A stretch of 64,000 nt of DNA, from NCBI GenBank assembly GCA_028821605.1, contig JAPPFM010000017.1, positions 35,049 through 99,048 on the forward strand, in the 5' to 3' direction. The notes beneath the pieces were generated by a model. The model did not search any database. It saw only the letters and a list, made by a program, of their open reading frames with translations, and was not told the DNA's origin. The position numbers were made by a program, and so were the translations under genes. Below, piece after piece: positions 8,115-16,623 of this stretch; the stretch's first letter is position 1, and the number at the start of each line of letters is the position of its first letter. Source of the stretch: Candidatus Poribacteria bacterium (GTDB taxonomy: Bacteria > Poribacteria > WGA-4E > WGA-3G).

Positions 8115-9062
8115 ATGGAACTGAATTGGCAACACCATCCATGGGCGGGTGTTTTTCCAGCGACACTCTGTCCCTTTCATGAAGATGAATCAATTGACGA
8201 AACTGGATTGCATCAGTATATGCAGGAGCTTGCGAGTGTTCCGGGGATAAAAGGCGTTGTCTGTAACGGGCACACCGGCGAAATCATGTCTCTCCGATTG
8301 CATGAAAGACAACAGGTTACGCGGGTGACCGCTGAGGCTGTTGGCGACAGCGTTAAAGTTGTTTCGGGAGTTAGCGCGGAAGGAAGCCTTCCAGCAATTG
8401 ACGATGCACTCGCTGCGAAGGAAGCGGGAGCAGATGCTATCCTGTTGATGCCTGCACATCATTGGTTGCGTTTTGGAAGGACACCTGAAACGGCAGTCGG
8501 TTTCTTTCAAGATGTCGCCGAAGGTGCGGACATACCGATTATTGTTCACCAATATCCCGCATGGACGAAAGCAGGATATAGTCTTGAAGAGATGTTAGAG
8601 ATGGTGAAAATTCCGCAGGTTGTCTGCATTAAAATGGGCACCCGCGATATGGCGCGCTGGCGATGGGATTATGAACAACTGAAAGAAGCCGCGCCGGATG
8701 TCCCGATCTTGACATGTCATGATGAATATCTGCTCGCTTCGCTACTGGAAGGCAGTGATGGCGCACTCATCGGGTTTGCAGGATTTGTTCCTGAGCTGAT
8801 GGTTGATGTCGTGCACGCCGCGCTCAATAACGATCTTATCGGTGCACGCAAAGCGCGCAGTCAGGTGGATTCATTGGCACGAATCGTCTACAATTTCGGA
8901 GAACCGAGCAGTGATGCCCACCAACGGATGAAGTGTGCACGTTGGTTGATGGGAAGATTCCCCTCAATGACAATGCGCCGACCCCTGCGTCAATTGTCCA
9001 CAACCGAAATAGACAAAATCCGAGCAAGTCTTGAAGCAACCGGCTATCAGTGCGTTCACTAA
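8115..9062 (+). CDS. Dihydrodipicolinate synthase-family aldolase/lyase
   Basis: 315 residues from ATG 8115 (MELNWQHHPWAGVFPATL); the frame is open from 7995 but the extra 40 residues are not family-like and overlap a hairpin. It is a class I aldolase TIM barrel of the DapA/N-acetylneuraminate lyase superfamily. GVFPATLCPFHEDESID is the first strand, VVCNGHTGEIMSL corresponds to the GxxGE phosphate/carboxylate site, the Tyr of HQYP is near the active site, and the Schiff-base Lys is in VCIKMGT. The superfamily cleaves or condenses 2-oxo acids with aldehydes. Three Gfo/Idh/MocA dehydrogenases follow on the same strand, so a sugar-acid or amino-acid catabolic role is more likely than lysine biosynthesis. 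The true substrate is unknown. Confidence 0.9.
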   Translation: MELNWQHHPWAGVFPATLCPFHEDESIDETGLHQYMQELASVPGIKGVVCNGHTGEIMSLRLHERQQVTRVTAEAVGDSVKVVSGVSAEGSLPAIDDALAAKEAGADAILLMPAHHWLRFGRTPETAVGFFQDVAEGADIPIIVHQYPAWTKAGYSLEEMLEMVKIPQVVCIKMGTRDMARWRWDYEQLKEAAPDVPILTCHDEYLLASLLEGSDGALIGFAGFVPELMVDVVHAALNNDLIGARKARSQVDSLARIVYNFGEPSSDAHQRMKCARWLMGRFPSMTMRRPLRQLSTTEIDKIRASLEATGYQCVH

Positions 9063-9117
9063 ATTTTAATGCACGTTCACTGCCCAATGCGAGTACTATA
9101 AGAATTGGAGGGTCCGA

Positions 9118-10329
9118 ATGTCACGTCTGAAATACGCTTTAATTGGCCACGGTAGACGCGGCGCAGGGCATCTGTCAACAGCTGCGACACTGAAGGATAC
9201 CTTTGATATAGTCGCCGTGTGTGATGCACATCCTGAGTCGGCGGAAGCCGGTGCAGCGAGATTCGGTGTTAAAGCCTATACGGATGTCCGGAAAATGGTT
9301 GATGAAATATCACCCGATGTCTGCGATGTCGTTGTGCCTATGCAGCTGCATCACATTGTCTCCTGTTACCTCTCACAGTGCGGCATCCCGCACAACGTAG
9401 AAACCGGACTCGCACCGACACTCGGTTTGATGGATATGATGATAGCCGACGCTGCCGAAAATGAGGTGAAACTCCAGACCTCGGAGAACTTTCCCTTCGT
9501 TCCTGTGGAACAGTTTGTGTGCAAACTCATTAAGGAAGGCGTAATTGGGAACATCCACAAGTGTTACCGGCTCTTTTCTACAACCGGCTACCATGGACTC
9601 GCTGCAATACGGTGCCGTATGGATGCCGCTCCGAAAATGGTCAGCAGCATCGGGCATACGATGCCTGTTAGGCCCTACGTTGATCGGGCGAAACGAGATT
9701 TTAATCGCGAAAACCTTGAGTTCTACGCCATAGATTTCGATAACGGTGGGCTCGGTATTGCCATGGTCGGCAATAAGAATGGATGCCTCGGACGGAATAA
9801 ACTTGTCGGTTTTGAGACGTGTGGTGAGCGCGGCACGATTATCACCAACGGGAATCAGGGTGCCACCGGTGGTGAAACAGTCAACGTTTGTACAGATGAA
9901 GACCTGCTAAACGGAGGCAGGGCACAAACCTACGAATTCCAGAGAGAATATAGTGATAATGGCACTTTGCAACGTATCTTTGTGGAACTCCCAGCGTCTC
10001 TTGGTGGCACTGTAGCGTGGGTAAATCCGTATCGGCAGACGGATATCTCGGAGACAGGTATCTCATTAGCGACAATGCTTGACGGTATCGCACGTGCTGT
10101 CCGGGAGGATACACAACCGCTATGGACGGGTGGAATGGGCAGAGCAGACCAAGAGATGGTGATTGCTGCGCACCGATCCATCCAGACGAATCGACAACCT
10201 ATCGAACTTCCACTCGAACCCGATCCAGCAGAAGAGGATGCGTTTGATCGCGATTTTGAAGCACAGTTCGGTGTTCATCCACGCGAAGATATCGAAAAAG
10301 CATTAGAGGTTAATTTTAAGGCACGTTAG
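9118..10329 (+). CDS. Gfo/Idh/MocA family oxidoreductase
   Basis: 403 residues with GGAGG 6 bases before the ATG. The N-terminal Rossmann fold begins LKYALIGHGRRGAGHL, with VAVCDAHPE as the second strand and an Asp that favours NAD. The usual EKP motif after the fourth strand is changed to VETGLAPT, so the catalytic Lys normally found there is missing or displaced. The C-terminal alpha/beta domain is long and ends with VMIAAHRSIQT-type helix (MVIAAHRSIQTNRQPIELPL). These enzymes oxidise or reduce sugars, inositols and related polyols. It follows the DHDPS-family gene by 55 bases, probably in one transcript. The atypical motif means dehydrogenase activity should not be assumed. Confidence 0.88.
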   Translation: MSRLKYALIGHGRRGAGHLSTAATLKDTFDIVAVCDAHPESAEAGAARFGVKAYTDVRKMVDEISPDVCDVVVPMQLHHIVSCYLSQCGIPHNVETGLAPTLGLMDMMIADAAENEVKLQTSENFPFVPVEQFVCKLIKEGVIGNIHKCYRLFSTTGYHGLAAIRCRMDAAPKMVSSIGHTMPVRPYVDRAKRDFNRENLEFYAIDFDNGGLGIAMVGNKNGCLGRNKLVGFETCGERGTIITNGNQGATGGETVNVCTDEDLLNGGRAQTYEFQREYSDNGTLQRIFVELPASLGGTVAWVNPYRQTDISETGISLATMLDGIARAVREDTQPLWTGGMGRADQEMVIAAHRSIQTNRQPIELPLEPDPAEEDAFDRDFEAQFGVHPREDIEKALEVNFKAR

Positions 10330-10350
10330 TTGAAATACCTCCAACCAAGG

Positions 10351-10375
10351 TAGGTGCGGTTTCCCAACCGCACCG
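10351..10375. repeat. GTAGG-type palindromic repeat (GGTGCGGTT hairpin), copy 1
   Basis: GGTGCGGTT (10353-10361), loop TCCC, AACCGCACC (10366-10374): a perfect 9-bp hairpin. The same sequence recurs at 15426-15450 and, with one G-to-A type change in one arm, at 15709-15730. Confidence 0.85.
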
Positions 10376-10483
10376 AGTCTGAAAGAAGAATACTTTGTCG
10401 GCAAGGGCCACATACCTGAATCCGATAATCTATTTATGAGAGGACTTGCAACAATATCTAAGTACATATAATAGAGGTAAGAG

Positions 10484-11455
10484 ATGAAAGAAATTAAAAT
10501 CGGATTTATTGGATGTGGTGGCAATGCCAATGGGCACATGAACCAGTTAGCTGGGATTGAAGGGGCAAATGTTGTGGCTGTCTGCGACGTTCAAGCTGAG
10601 CGAGCGCAAAGTGCAGCCGAGAGGCATAATGCAGATCCCTATACTGCACACCAACATCTACTTGAACGTGATGATTTGGATGCGGTCTATCTGAGTCTTC
10701 CAGTCTTTGTTCATGGACAACCGGAACGTGACGTTATTGCGCGCGGCTTACCGTTTCTTGTTGAGAAACCCGTTGCCATCAATATAGATATTGCCCGTGA
10801 ACTTGAAGCAGCGGTAGCGAAAGCTGGATTGATAACGTGTGTCGGTTATCAACTTCGTTATCTCGGTTCGACGCAGATAACGCAGCAAATCCTGAAGGAA
10901 AGAACAATTAACATGATCGTGGGTAAGTACTGGTGCAGTACTGGACACGGCGACCCGAACGCGTGGCTCCGTCAGATGAACAAATCCGGTGGTCAACTTG
11001 TCGAACAAGCGACACACACAATCGACATGATGCGTTATATGGGTGGCGAGGTGGAGTCCGTCTATGCGATGCAGGCAAACAGACTTCTTAAAGAGACAGA
11101 TTGCCCTGATGTCAATAGTGTCGCACTCCAATTTGCAAACGGTGCTGTTGGTTCATTGACTGCCACTTGGGCTTATGCAGGAGACTGGTCGAACGCGAAT
11201 GTCTTGGATTTGCTGTATGAGGGAGAACTGTTGAATTGGAATCCATCAAGGGCCTTGGTGCAGGAAGATGGCGAATGGGTAGATAAGACAGAGCCAAGTC
11301 CAACAATCGATGAAGTTTTTGTTGAAGCAGTGCGCAGTGGTGATGCGTCTCAGATTTTGAGTCCGTATAGCGATGCTGTCAAGACGCTTGAGATATCACT
11401 TGCAGCGAATCTCTCCGCGCAAGAGAAAAGGTTAGTAGAGATCTCTTCGCTATAG
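10484..11455 (+). CDS. Gfo/Idh/MocA family oxidoreductase
   Basis: 323 residues with GAGG 7-10 bases before the ATG. The Rossmann fold is KIGFIGCGGNANGHMNQL, with VVAVCDVQAERAQ as the second strand and the canonical EKP motif in FLVEKPVAIN, so the catalytic Lys is present. The C-terminal domain contains GGQLVEQATHTIDMMRYMGG, with the HxxD pair (His of THTIDMM) conserved in the family. It is an NAD(P)-dependent sugar or polyol dehydrogenase. It is separated from the previous gene by a 154-base gap that holds a hairpin repeat and a TATAAT at 10466-10471, so it may have its own promoter. Confidence 0.92.
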   Translation: MKEIKIGFIGCGGNANGHMNQLAGIEGANVVAVCDVQAERAQSAAERHNADPYTAHQHLLERDDLDAVYLSLPVFVHGQPERDVIARGLPFLVEKPVAINIDIARELEAAVAKAGLITCVGYQLRYLGSTQITQQILKERTINMIVGKYWCSTGHGDPNAWLRQMNKSGGQLVEQATHTIDMMRYMGGEVESVYAMQANRLLKETDCPDVNSVALQFANGAVGSLTATWAYAGDWSNANVLDLLYEGELLNWNPSRALVQEDGEWVDKTEPSPTIDEVFVEAVRSGDASQILSPYSDAVKTLEISLAANLSAQEKRLVEISSL

Positions 11456-11460
11456 GGTAA

Positions 11461-11539
11461 TAGTTATCAGTTCTCGGAGGAGAGGCTGTCAGCCAGCAGC
11501 GAACGGCAATCAGAAGGAAAGACCGAAAGCCGACAACTA
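11461..11539. repeat. Long-TIR palindromic element, copy A
   Basis: The left end TAGTTATCAGTTCTCGG (11461-11477) is an imperfect inverted copy of the right end CCGAAAGCCGACAACTA (11523-11539). Related elements are at 24011-24116, 59614-59700 and 60595-60691. It lies between two Gfo/Idh/MocA genes and has no coding capacity. Confidence 0.7.
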
Positions 11540-11566
11540 ATGGTTTCCGATAGCCAATAAAAAATT

Positions 11567-12553
11567 ATGGCGAAAAAATATCGGGTGGCGATTGTCGGGT
11601 GTGGTGGTATATCTAACGCTCACGGCAATGCGTGGCGAAATCTGCCAGAAATCGAAATTGTCGGGGCATGCGATGAAAAATTTGAATCGCTCGCGCGCTT
11701 TGCTACCGAATACGATGTCCAAAATACCTATAACGATCTCCGACAGATGTTAGAGAAACAGCAGCCGGATGTCCTCGTCATTGCGACATGGCCCTCGAGT
11801 CATCTTAAAAATGTACTGGAGGCGGTCCGGTGTGGTGTCAAGGGTATCCTTGTTGAGAAACCGATTGCGGTCAACGCCATACAGTTGGAGCAGATGATTC
11901 AGGTTACGGAGCGTGCCGATATCTTATTGATGGAGGCGTTCATGTATCGGCATCACCCGTTGACGCTCGCTGTGAAACAGAAGATTGAAGATGGCGCGAT
12001 CGGGGACGTGCGCTATGCACGCTCTACTTTTTCAACAGGACTCACAGACCGTCAGAATTGGAGATTACGAGGCGACCTCGGTGGTGGTGCTGTTATGGAT
12101 TTGGGGTGTTATTGCATCAACATCATTCGTTATCTTGTTGGACGGGAACCACAGTCGGTCTGGGCAACAGGCAAATTTGAACCGATTAACAACGTCTGGG
12201 AGACGCTGATTGGAACCTTGGACTTTGGCAACGGTATTACTGGACAATTGGACTGCAGCTTTGGTTGGACATGGCGTGAATCTTATGAGGTCGCTGGTAC
12301 AGATGGAACGCTTTTCGTTCAGAGCGCGTGGGGCAATTCGGAAGGTGAGTCACACTTTATTGTAAACGGCGAGACTTTTAGTGTTATTGATGGCGTGAAT
12401 CCCTACGGTGCTGAGATTTTGAATCTCTGTGAAGCGATAGATACAGGTGCCCCTCTCCATTTACCGATAGAGGACGCGCTCGGAAATATGCGTGTCATTG
12501 ATGCATTGCACGAATCTGCGCGTACAGGTCAGCACCTCAGTCTCACTGCGTGA
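11567..12553 (+). CDS. Gfo/Idh/MocA family oxidoreductase
   Basis: 328 residues. The Rossmann motif is YRVAIVGCGGISNAHGNAW, the second strand VGACDEK, and the canonical EKP motif is in ILVEKPIAVN. The C-terminal part has MEAFMYRHHPLT and GGAVMDLGCYCINIIRYLVG, the form typical of the NADP-dependent trans-1,2-dihydrobenzene-1,2-diol or glucose-fructose oxidoreductase-like branch (E.FMYR.HP). No clear ribosome-binding site precedes the ATG, which follows copy A of the TIR repeat. It is probably the last enzyme of the module; the substrate is unknown. Confidence 0.92.
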   Translation: MAKKYRVAIVGCGGISNAHGNAWRNLPEIEIVGACDEKFESLARFATEYDVQNTYNDLRQMLEKQQPDVLVIATWPSSHLKNVLEAVRCGVKGILVEKPIAVNAIQLEQMIQVTERADILLMEAFMYRHHPLTLAVKQKIEDGAIGDVRYARSTFSTGLTDRQNWRLRGDLGGGAVMDLGCYCINIIRYLVGREPQSVWATGKFEPINNVWETLIGTLDFGNGITGQLDCSFGWTWRESYEVAGTDGTLFVQSAWGNSEGESHFIVNGETFSVIDGVNPYGAEILNLCEAIDTGAPLHLPIEDALGNMRVIDALHESARTGQHLSLTA

Positions 12554-12643
12554 AGTCTTGCCTACCAATCGCTGATTGAGCAATTCGTGATGGATGTAAG
12601 GAAATAGTCATTCTTTTGGAACTGAGTGAATGCTAATAAAAAC

Positions 12644-12668
12644 CCGATTAACCTGTGAGGTCAATCGG
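12644..12668 (+). other. Hairpin upstream of the VWA gene
   Basis: CCGATTAACC (12644-12653) pairs with GGTCAATCGG (12659-12668), with one mismatch and a TGTGA loop. It ends 4 bases before the ribosome-binding site GGAG (12673-12676) of the next gene, and has no T-tract. It could be a leader structure or part of a small repeat. Confidence 0.45.
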
Positions 12669-12681
12669 TGAAGGAGCCTGA

Positions 12682-15108
12682 TTGCTAAAAATGTTTGAAA
12701 AAATGATGAAGTATCCCATTGACGTTTTTCGAGAAGGAAATTTCTCATTTGGGGTACCGTTACCCGGGCTTCTTATAGCTGTTCTACTCATCGCGCTTTT
12801 TGCTGTTACAATATGGGCGTATCGGAGTACACAAGGACGTATCCGACGCGGTTTCCGAGGTTTTCTCATCTTTCTTCGTGCGGTTGTACTCTGTTTGCTT
12901 GCCTTCTGCTTGCTCAAACCCTTCCTAACAATTTATCAGACAAACCCTGATGATTCCTATCTATTGGTGATGGTTGACCGCTCTAAAAGCATGCAGATCA
13001 CTGATTCTATTGATTCGACAACGCGATTGCGCCGAGCCAACGACCTATTGTTCGCAGAAGAGGACGGACTCCTTGAGAAACTGGATGCTAAGTTCAAAGT
13101 CAGACTTTTTGCGTTTGACACTACGGCAAAACGGATTTCCAGCGAGGCATTGACAAGCGCAGAGGGCGAGAGTACGGATATTCCACAGGCACTAAACGAA
13201 GCACTTGATGATCTACAAGGAATTCCACTTTCTGGTGCTGTCCTGTTAACCGATGGTGCAGACAGGAGCGGTGTTGACATCGCAAAGTTTGCAATGCAGA
13301 TCCGAGAGCGAAAACTGCCGATCCATACCGTCGGCATCGGTGCCGAAGAGGGTAATCCAGACCTTGAAATTGTCAAAGTGGATGTACCTCGAACAGCGGA
13401 AGAAGATTTTCCCGTGGAGATGTGGGTATCGCTGAAACGAAAGGGATTCAACGGAAAGAAGGTAAACGTCCAATTGACGAGCAACGGACGAATTCTCAAG
13501 ACAGAGTCCGTTGATTTGGATGAAGGAACCTCTTGGATGTCACAACTTGGCGGGACAGATACAACATCTGCACCTAAGACCGGACGCGTGTCGATTAAGT
13601 TTACCCCTCGCGAAGCCGGTACCCAAAAGTTTGAAGTGCATGCGGAGTTAGGAGAAACAGAGGCGGTGCCGCAAAACAACACAAAAACATTTTTACTCAA
13701 GGTAGCACCCACCAAGCGTGTAAAAATCCTACTTGTTGATGGTAGACCGCGTTATGAACTGGGTTTCATAAAACGTGCCCTGAATAACGATCCAAACATC
13801 CAATTAACAGATCGATTTTTGAAAAGCATCTCTAATAATGGTCAGAATTACGGCGGCACTCGCACCGATGTATCACACGATTTCGGTTTTTATCCGGATG
13901 ATCGGGAAACCCTCTTTGACTTCGATGCCATCATTTTAGGCAATGTGGATGCCTCCGAATTTACACCGAAGCAGTTGGAGAATACCGTTGAGTTTGTACG
14001 CACTCGAGGCGGTGGGTTGCTTATGTTAGGGGGTTCGAGTTCGTTGGGAAACCACGAGCTTTCTGGGTCCTATATCAACACGCCGATTGCACAGTGTCTC
14101 CCCGTGGAATTGGAACTTGGATCCGCGCCAGCACCGTTAGCACCGAGACGCATCCCTCGGTTAACCAGCCGTTCGCGGGCCACCGATAATCAAGGGTATA
14201 AATTGCAACTGACACCGGAGGGGAAGGTTGAAAATTTGATGAGATTGGCAGATACCCCTACCGAAAACTCGGAACTTTGGAAGATCATGCCCGCGCTAAA
14301 AGGATATAGTAAGGTGAAACGCGCGAAAGCAGGAGCCTTGGTTTTGGCGGAACATCCAACTGACCGGAATGAATTCGGGAACCGGATCCTCATCGCGACC
14401 CATAATTACAATGCAGGACGTGTCATGGTATTTACGCCGCACTCTTCGTGGCGATGGCGGCTGATACCCTCCCATGAAGAGGATAATCAACGCTTCTGGC
14501 ATCAAGGGGATAGTCACGAACGGTTTTGGCGACAGGCTGCGAGGTGGTTGACAACGGCACCAAAAGAACACCTTAAACTTGATATTGCAAAAACAACTCA
14601 CGCCCTGAAAGAGCCAGTCGTGATTGAGGTCACCGCTACTGATCCAGAGTTTCAACCGACTAACAACGCAAAGATTCGAGCTATCGTCGTTGACGAAGAG
14701 GGCAAGCGTAAAGAGTTGAGACTTGAGCAGATCCTCGGTAAAGATGGACTTTATACGGCACGTTTTATTCCGAATCGATACGGCGAGTACACCGTCATTG
14801 CAGCCGGTAGTCTCGGTGGTGAAGACCTGGGTGAGCAGCAAACCCTTTTTGAGGTAAAGACATCTTACGCCGAATTTAGCGATGCTGAACTTAACGTCGC
14901 ACTTCTCAAAACTTTAGCTGAGGGGAGTGGTGGGAAGTACTACACAATGGAGGAAGCAGACCAACTCGTAAAGCAGATTCCACTCGTCGAAAGCGCGACC
15001 TCAAAAATTACGGATGTTGACATTTGGGATATACCTCTCATCTTTGGCGCGGTTATCGCCCTACTTGGGTTCGAGTGGTTCTTAAGGAAACGGGGTGGTT
15101 TGGTATAA
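12682..15108 (+). CDS. Membrane-anchored VWA / glutamine-amidotransferase-like protein
   Basis: 808 residues. The start is a TTG at 12682 with GGAG 5 bases upstream; ATG 12691 is the alternative. Two N-terminal transmembrane helices (GLLIAVLLIALFAVTIWAY and LRAVVLCLLAFCLL) precede a VWA domain at ~92-230 with a MIDAS-like VDRSKSM (DxSxS becomes DRSKS) and VLLTDGADRSG. A beta-sandwich follows. From ~345 there is a class-I glutamine-amidotransferase-like fold (VKILLVDGRPRYELGFIKRAL and GGGLLMLGGSSSLG) without an obvious nucleophile Cys. One C-terminal transmembrane helix closes it. Such proteins often belong to MoxR/BatA-type membrane complexes; a MoxR ATPase is encoded 9 kb downstream. Confidence 0.85.
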   Translation: MLKMFEKMMKYPIDVFREGNFSFGVPLPGLLIAVLLIALFAVTIWAYRSTQGRIRRGFRGFLIFLRAVVLCLLAFCLLKPFLTIYQTNPDDSYLLVMVDRSKSMQITDSIDSTTRLRRANDLLFAEEDGLLEKLDAKFKVRLFAFDTTAKRISSEALTSAEGESTDIPQALNEALDDLQGIPLSGAVLLTDGADRSGVDIAKFAMQIRERKLPIHTVGIGAEEGNPDLEIVKVDVPRTAEEDFPVEMWVSLKRKGFNGKKVNVQLTSNGRILKTESVDLDEGTSWMSQLGGTDTTSAPKTGRVSIKFTPREAGTQKFEVHAELGETEAVPQNNTKTFLLKVAPTKRVKILLVDGRPRYELGFIKRALNNDPNIQLTDRFLKSISNNGQNYGGTRTDVSHDFGFYPDDRETLFDFDAIILGNVDASEFTPKQLENTVEFVRTRGGGLLMLGGSSSLGNHELSGSYINTPIAQCLPVELELGSAPAPLAPRRIPRLTSRSRATDNQGYKLQLTPEGKVENLMRLADTPTENSELWKIMPALKGYSKVKRAKAGALVLAEHPTDRNEFGNRILIATHNYNAGRVMVFTPHSSWRWRLIPSHEEDNQRFWHQGDSHERFWRQAARWLTTAPKEHLKLDIAKTTHALKEPVVIEVTATDPEFQPTNNAKIRAIVVDEEGKRKELRLEQILGKDGLYTARFIPNRYGEYTVIAAGSLGGEDLGEQQTLFEVKTSYAEFSDAELNVALLKTLAEGSGGKYYTMEEADQLVKQIPLVESATSKITDVDIWDIPLIFGAVIALLGFEWFLRKRGGLV

Positions 15109-15425
15109 CTTCATTCGCAGGCGACTTTCTTGCTTCGTCATCCGTTTCTGACTGAGATAAATCGTTGGTTGCGATATATGCCCTGCATCCGGAGTTAGAC
15201 GCATGTCAGAAGACCAATGCCTTGGATAACCTGCTTCTTTGAACCGCTCCATTGCCGATTTCTCAAAGGTTAATACTCGTCATAATACAAGCGTATAGCA
15301 CAGTCTTAAGGGATTATCTAAGTCCTAAAGAAATTGTCCGCAGAGCCATTCAATTCTCCATTCTTCCCTCTAATTTTTACCCCCAGGTCAATTTTAGAAA
15401 AACACATCCTCGAGCCCAGGCCCGG

Positions 15426-15450
15426 TAGGTGCGGTTTCCCAACCGCACCG
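15426..15450. repeat. GTAGG-type palindromic repeat, copy 2
   Basis: Identical stem-loop to copy 1: GGTGCGGTT (15428-15436), TCCC, AACCGCACC (15441-15449), again preceded by GTA. It lies in the 850-base gene-free stretch 15109-15961. The first 300 bases of that stretch (15109-15420) show no feature I can name. Confidence 0.85.
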
Positions 15451-15492
15451 GATTTTTAGAAAGCCATCGCATCGTAACCGATTCCCCTTCAG

Positions 15493-15670
15493 TCCCGTAG
15501 GGGGTTTTTGCTTGGGTGTTTCTGCAGCATCTCTGTAGAACCTGAATCCCCAAATAAGCCAAGCCCCGTAGGGTGTTTTCGCTTGGGCATTTCTGCGTAT
15601 TGCTTGGAGTCTTTGCTTGGGTGTTTCTGCGTGTTTCTGCGGATTTCTGTAGCATCTGTAGAGATACTGC
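15493..15670. repeat. Degenerate tandem repeat region (GCTTGGGTGTTTCTGC motif)
   Basis: The motif GCTTGGGTGTTTCTGC or close variants occurs at about 15510, 15580 and 15614. CCCGTAGGGnGTTTTnGCTTGGG occurs twice (from 15494 and 15565) and GTAGCATCT-like tails repeat. The pattern creates open frames in both directions that are not credible genes. Confidence 0.65.
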
Positions 15671-15708
15671 TACAAAACACCTCGAAAACTCCCTAAATTG
15701 ACAGTTAT

Positions 15709-15730
15709 GGTGCGGTTTCCCAACCGTACC
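15709..15730. repeat. GTAGG-type palindromic repeat, copy 3 (variant)
   Basis: GGTGCGGTT (15709-15717), loop TCCC, AACCGTACC (15722-15730). The single change turns a G-C pair into G-U in RNA, so the hairpin is kept. It lies 280 bases from copy 2, on the other side of the tandem repeat block. Confidence 0.75.
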
Positions 15731-15897
15731 GGATCCCAAAAAAAGCATAAAATCCAACAACTTCAGTTTCTAAATGCAGGATCAAGACCAAACGCGCGAT
15801 ATTATCCACATAAATCGGAGGTACAAATCCGGCACATAAGACAGAAATGTCGAAGATTGAATGCTCCCAAGTCAGATTAAGGCTTTCTTGTTTTTAA

Positions 15898-15926
15898 TTG
15901 ACAAATTATCAAATTGATCTTATTGT
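15898..15926 (+). promoter_or_regulatory. Possible promoter upstream of the 1728-residue protein
   Basis: TTGACA (15898-15903), 17-base spacer, TATTGT (15921-15926). The -35 is perfect and the -10 is weak. It would give a leader of ~690 bases before the large lipoprotein gene. Confidence 0.35.
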
Positions 15927-15961
15927 AACTTCTTAATGAGGGCAAGTGCCTAAAAATCCCA

Positions 15962-16609
15962 TTGAAACCTCCGAAAAGGATGTGTGTTTCTCAAAAGCGA
16001 TGCGCTTTCTCAATAGCGGGCGGGGGCAGGTTTGTAGTCGCGCAATTTTGCGGCTTACTTGAAGAAACACCAGCAAAAACCCCAAATGCGACGCGCCTCA
16101 TTGCGCATTGCGTAAATCCTGATAATGTAGGCAACATAAAAAAGTCTGGCATTTCAGATACCCAGTATGTATACGCTTCGACAACATGGTGCCACGAACC
16201 ACACCATCGCTCTGCCTCTGAAAAACTTAACGGAAGGGTCACAAGTGTGAATTACCGACACATAGAGGCAAACGTGTCTCGTAATGTCTCAAAGATGCCA
16301 ACAGCTACGCAACTGAGCGCGCATACTCCTTTGCGTCCGCACGCGCTCGTGCCGGTAGTTTACAATGTGTTACCATTCGCTTATGTTAGGGTAAGTGTAA
16401 TTTTTCCCAACATCAATTCACAGATTTGCTTTTGCGCGTGGTGTGCGCTCTTAGCATCCCGCGACATCGGTAAATGCTGTCCTCGTCCCTTGGCTTCCCA
16501 CTTTGGGAAACGGAAACCCGCCAAGGGGCTATTTCTGTTGGGTGATGTCCAGCAAACTTTTTGCACAGCAAACCGCTCGTACTGTGCTGCGAATCGTTTA
16601 CCAAAATAG
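15962..16609 (+). CDS. Doubtful open reading frame
   Basis: A 215-codon open frame upstream of the large lipoprotein gene. The product would be rich in Cys, His and Arg without regular hydrophobic patterning, has no motif I recognise, and no good ribosome-binding site precedes it. The start region follows a poor promoter and the frame ends just before the next gene's ribosome site. I regard it as probably noncoding leader or intergenic sequence, listed because it is the only long frame in 15109-16623. Confidence 0.15.
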   Translation: MKPPKRMCVSQKRCAFSIAGGGRFVVAQFCGLLEETPAKTPNATRLIAHCVNPDNVGNIKKSGISDTQYVYASTTWCHEPHHRSASEKLNGRVTSVNYRHIEANVSRNVSKMPTATQLSAHTPLRPHALVPVVYNVLPFAYVRVSVIFPNINSQICFCAWCALLASRDIGKCCPRPLASHFGKRKPAKGLFLLGDVQQTFCTANRSYCAANRLPK

Positions 16610-16623
16610 GAGATTCTTCATAG

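Noticed and set aside
12957..13715. 252-codon minus-strand frame
   Set aside because: Antisense shadow of the VWA gene.
15082..15252. 56-codon minus-strand frame (MERFKEAGYPRHWSSD...)
   Set aside because: Plausible composition, but there is no ribosome site, it overlaps the end of the VWA gene and no family was recognised.
15493..15670. CRISPR array
   Set aside because: Repeats are degenerate, irregularly spaced and lack unique spacers; no cas genes nearby.
15377..15760. 127-codon minus-strand frame
   Set aside because: It is created by the tandem repeat and GTAGG hairpins; composition is not protein-like.
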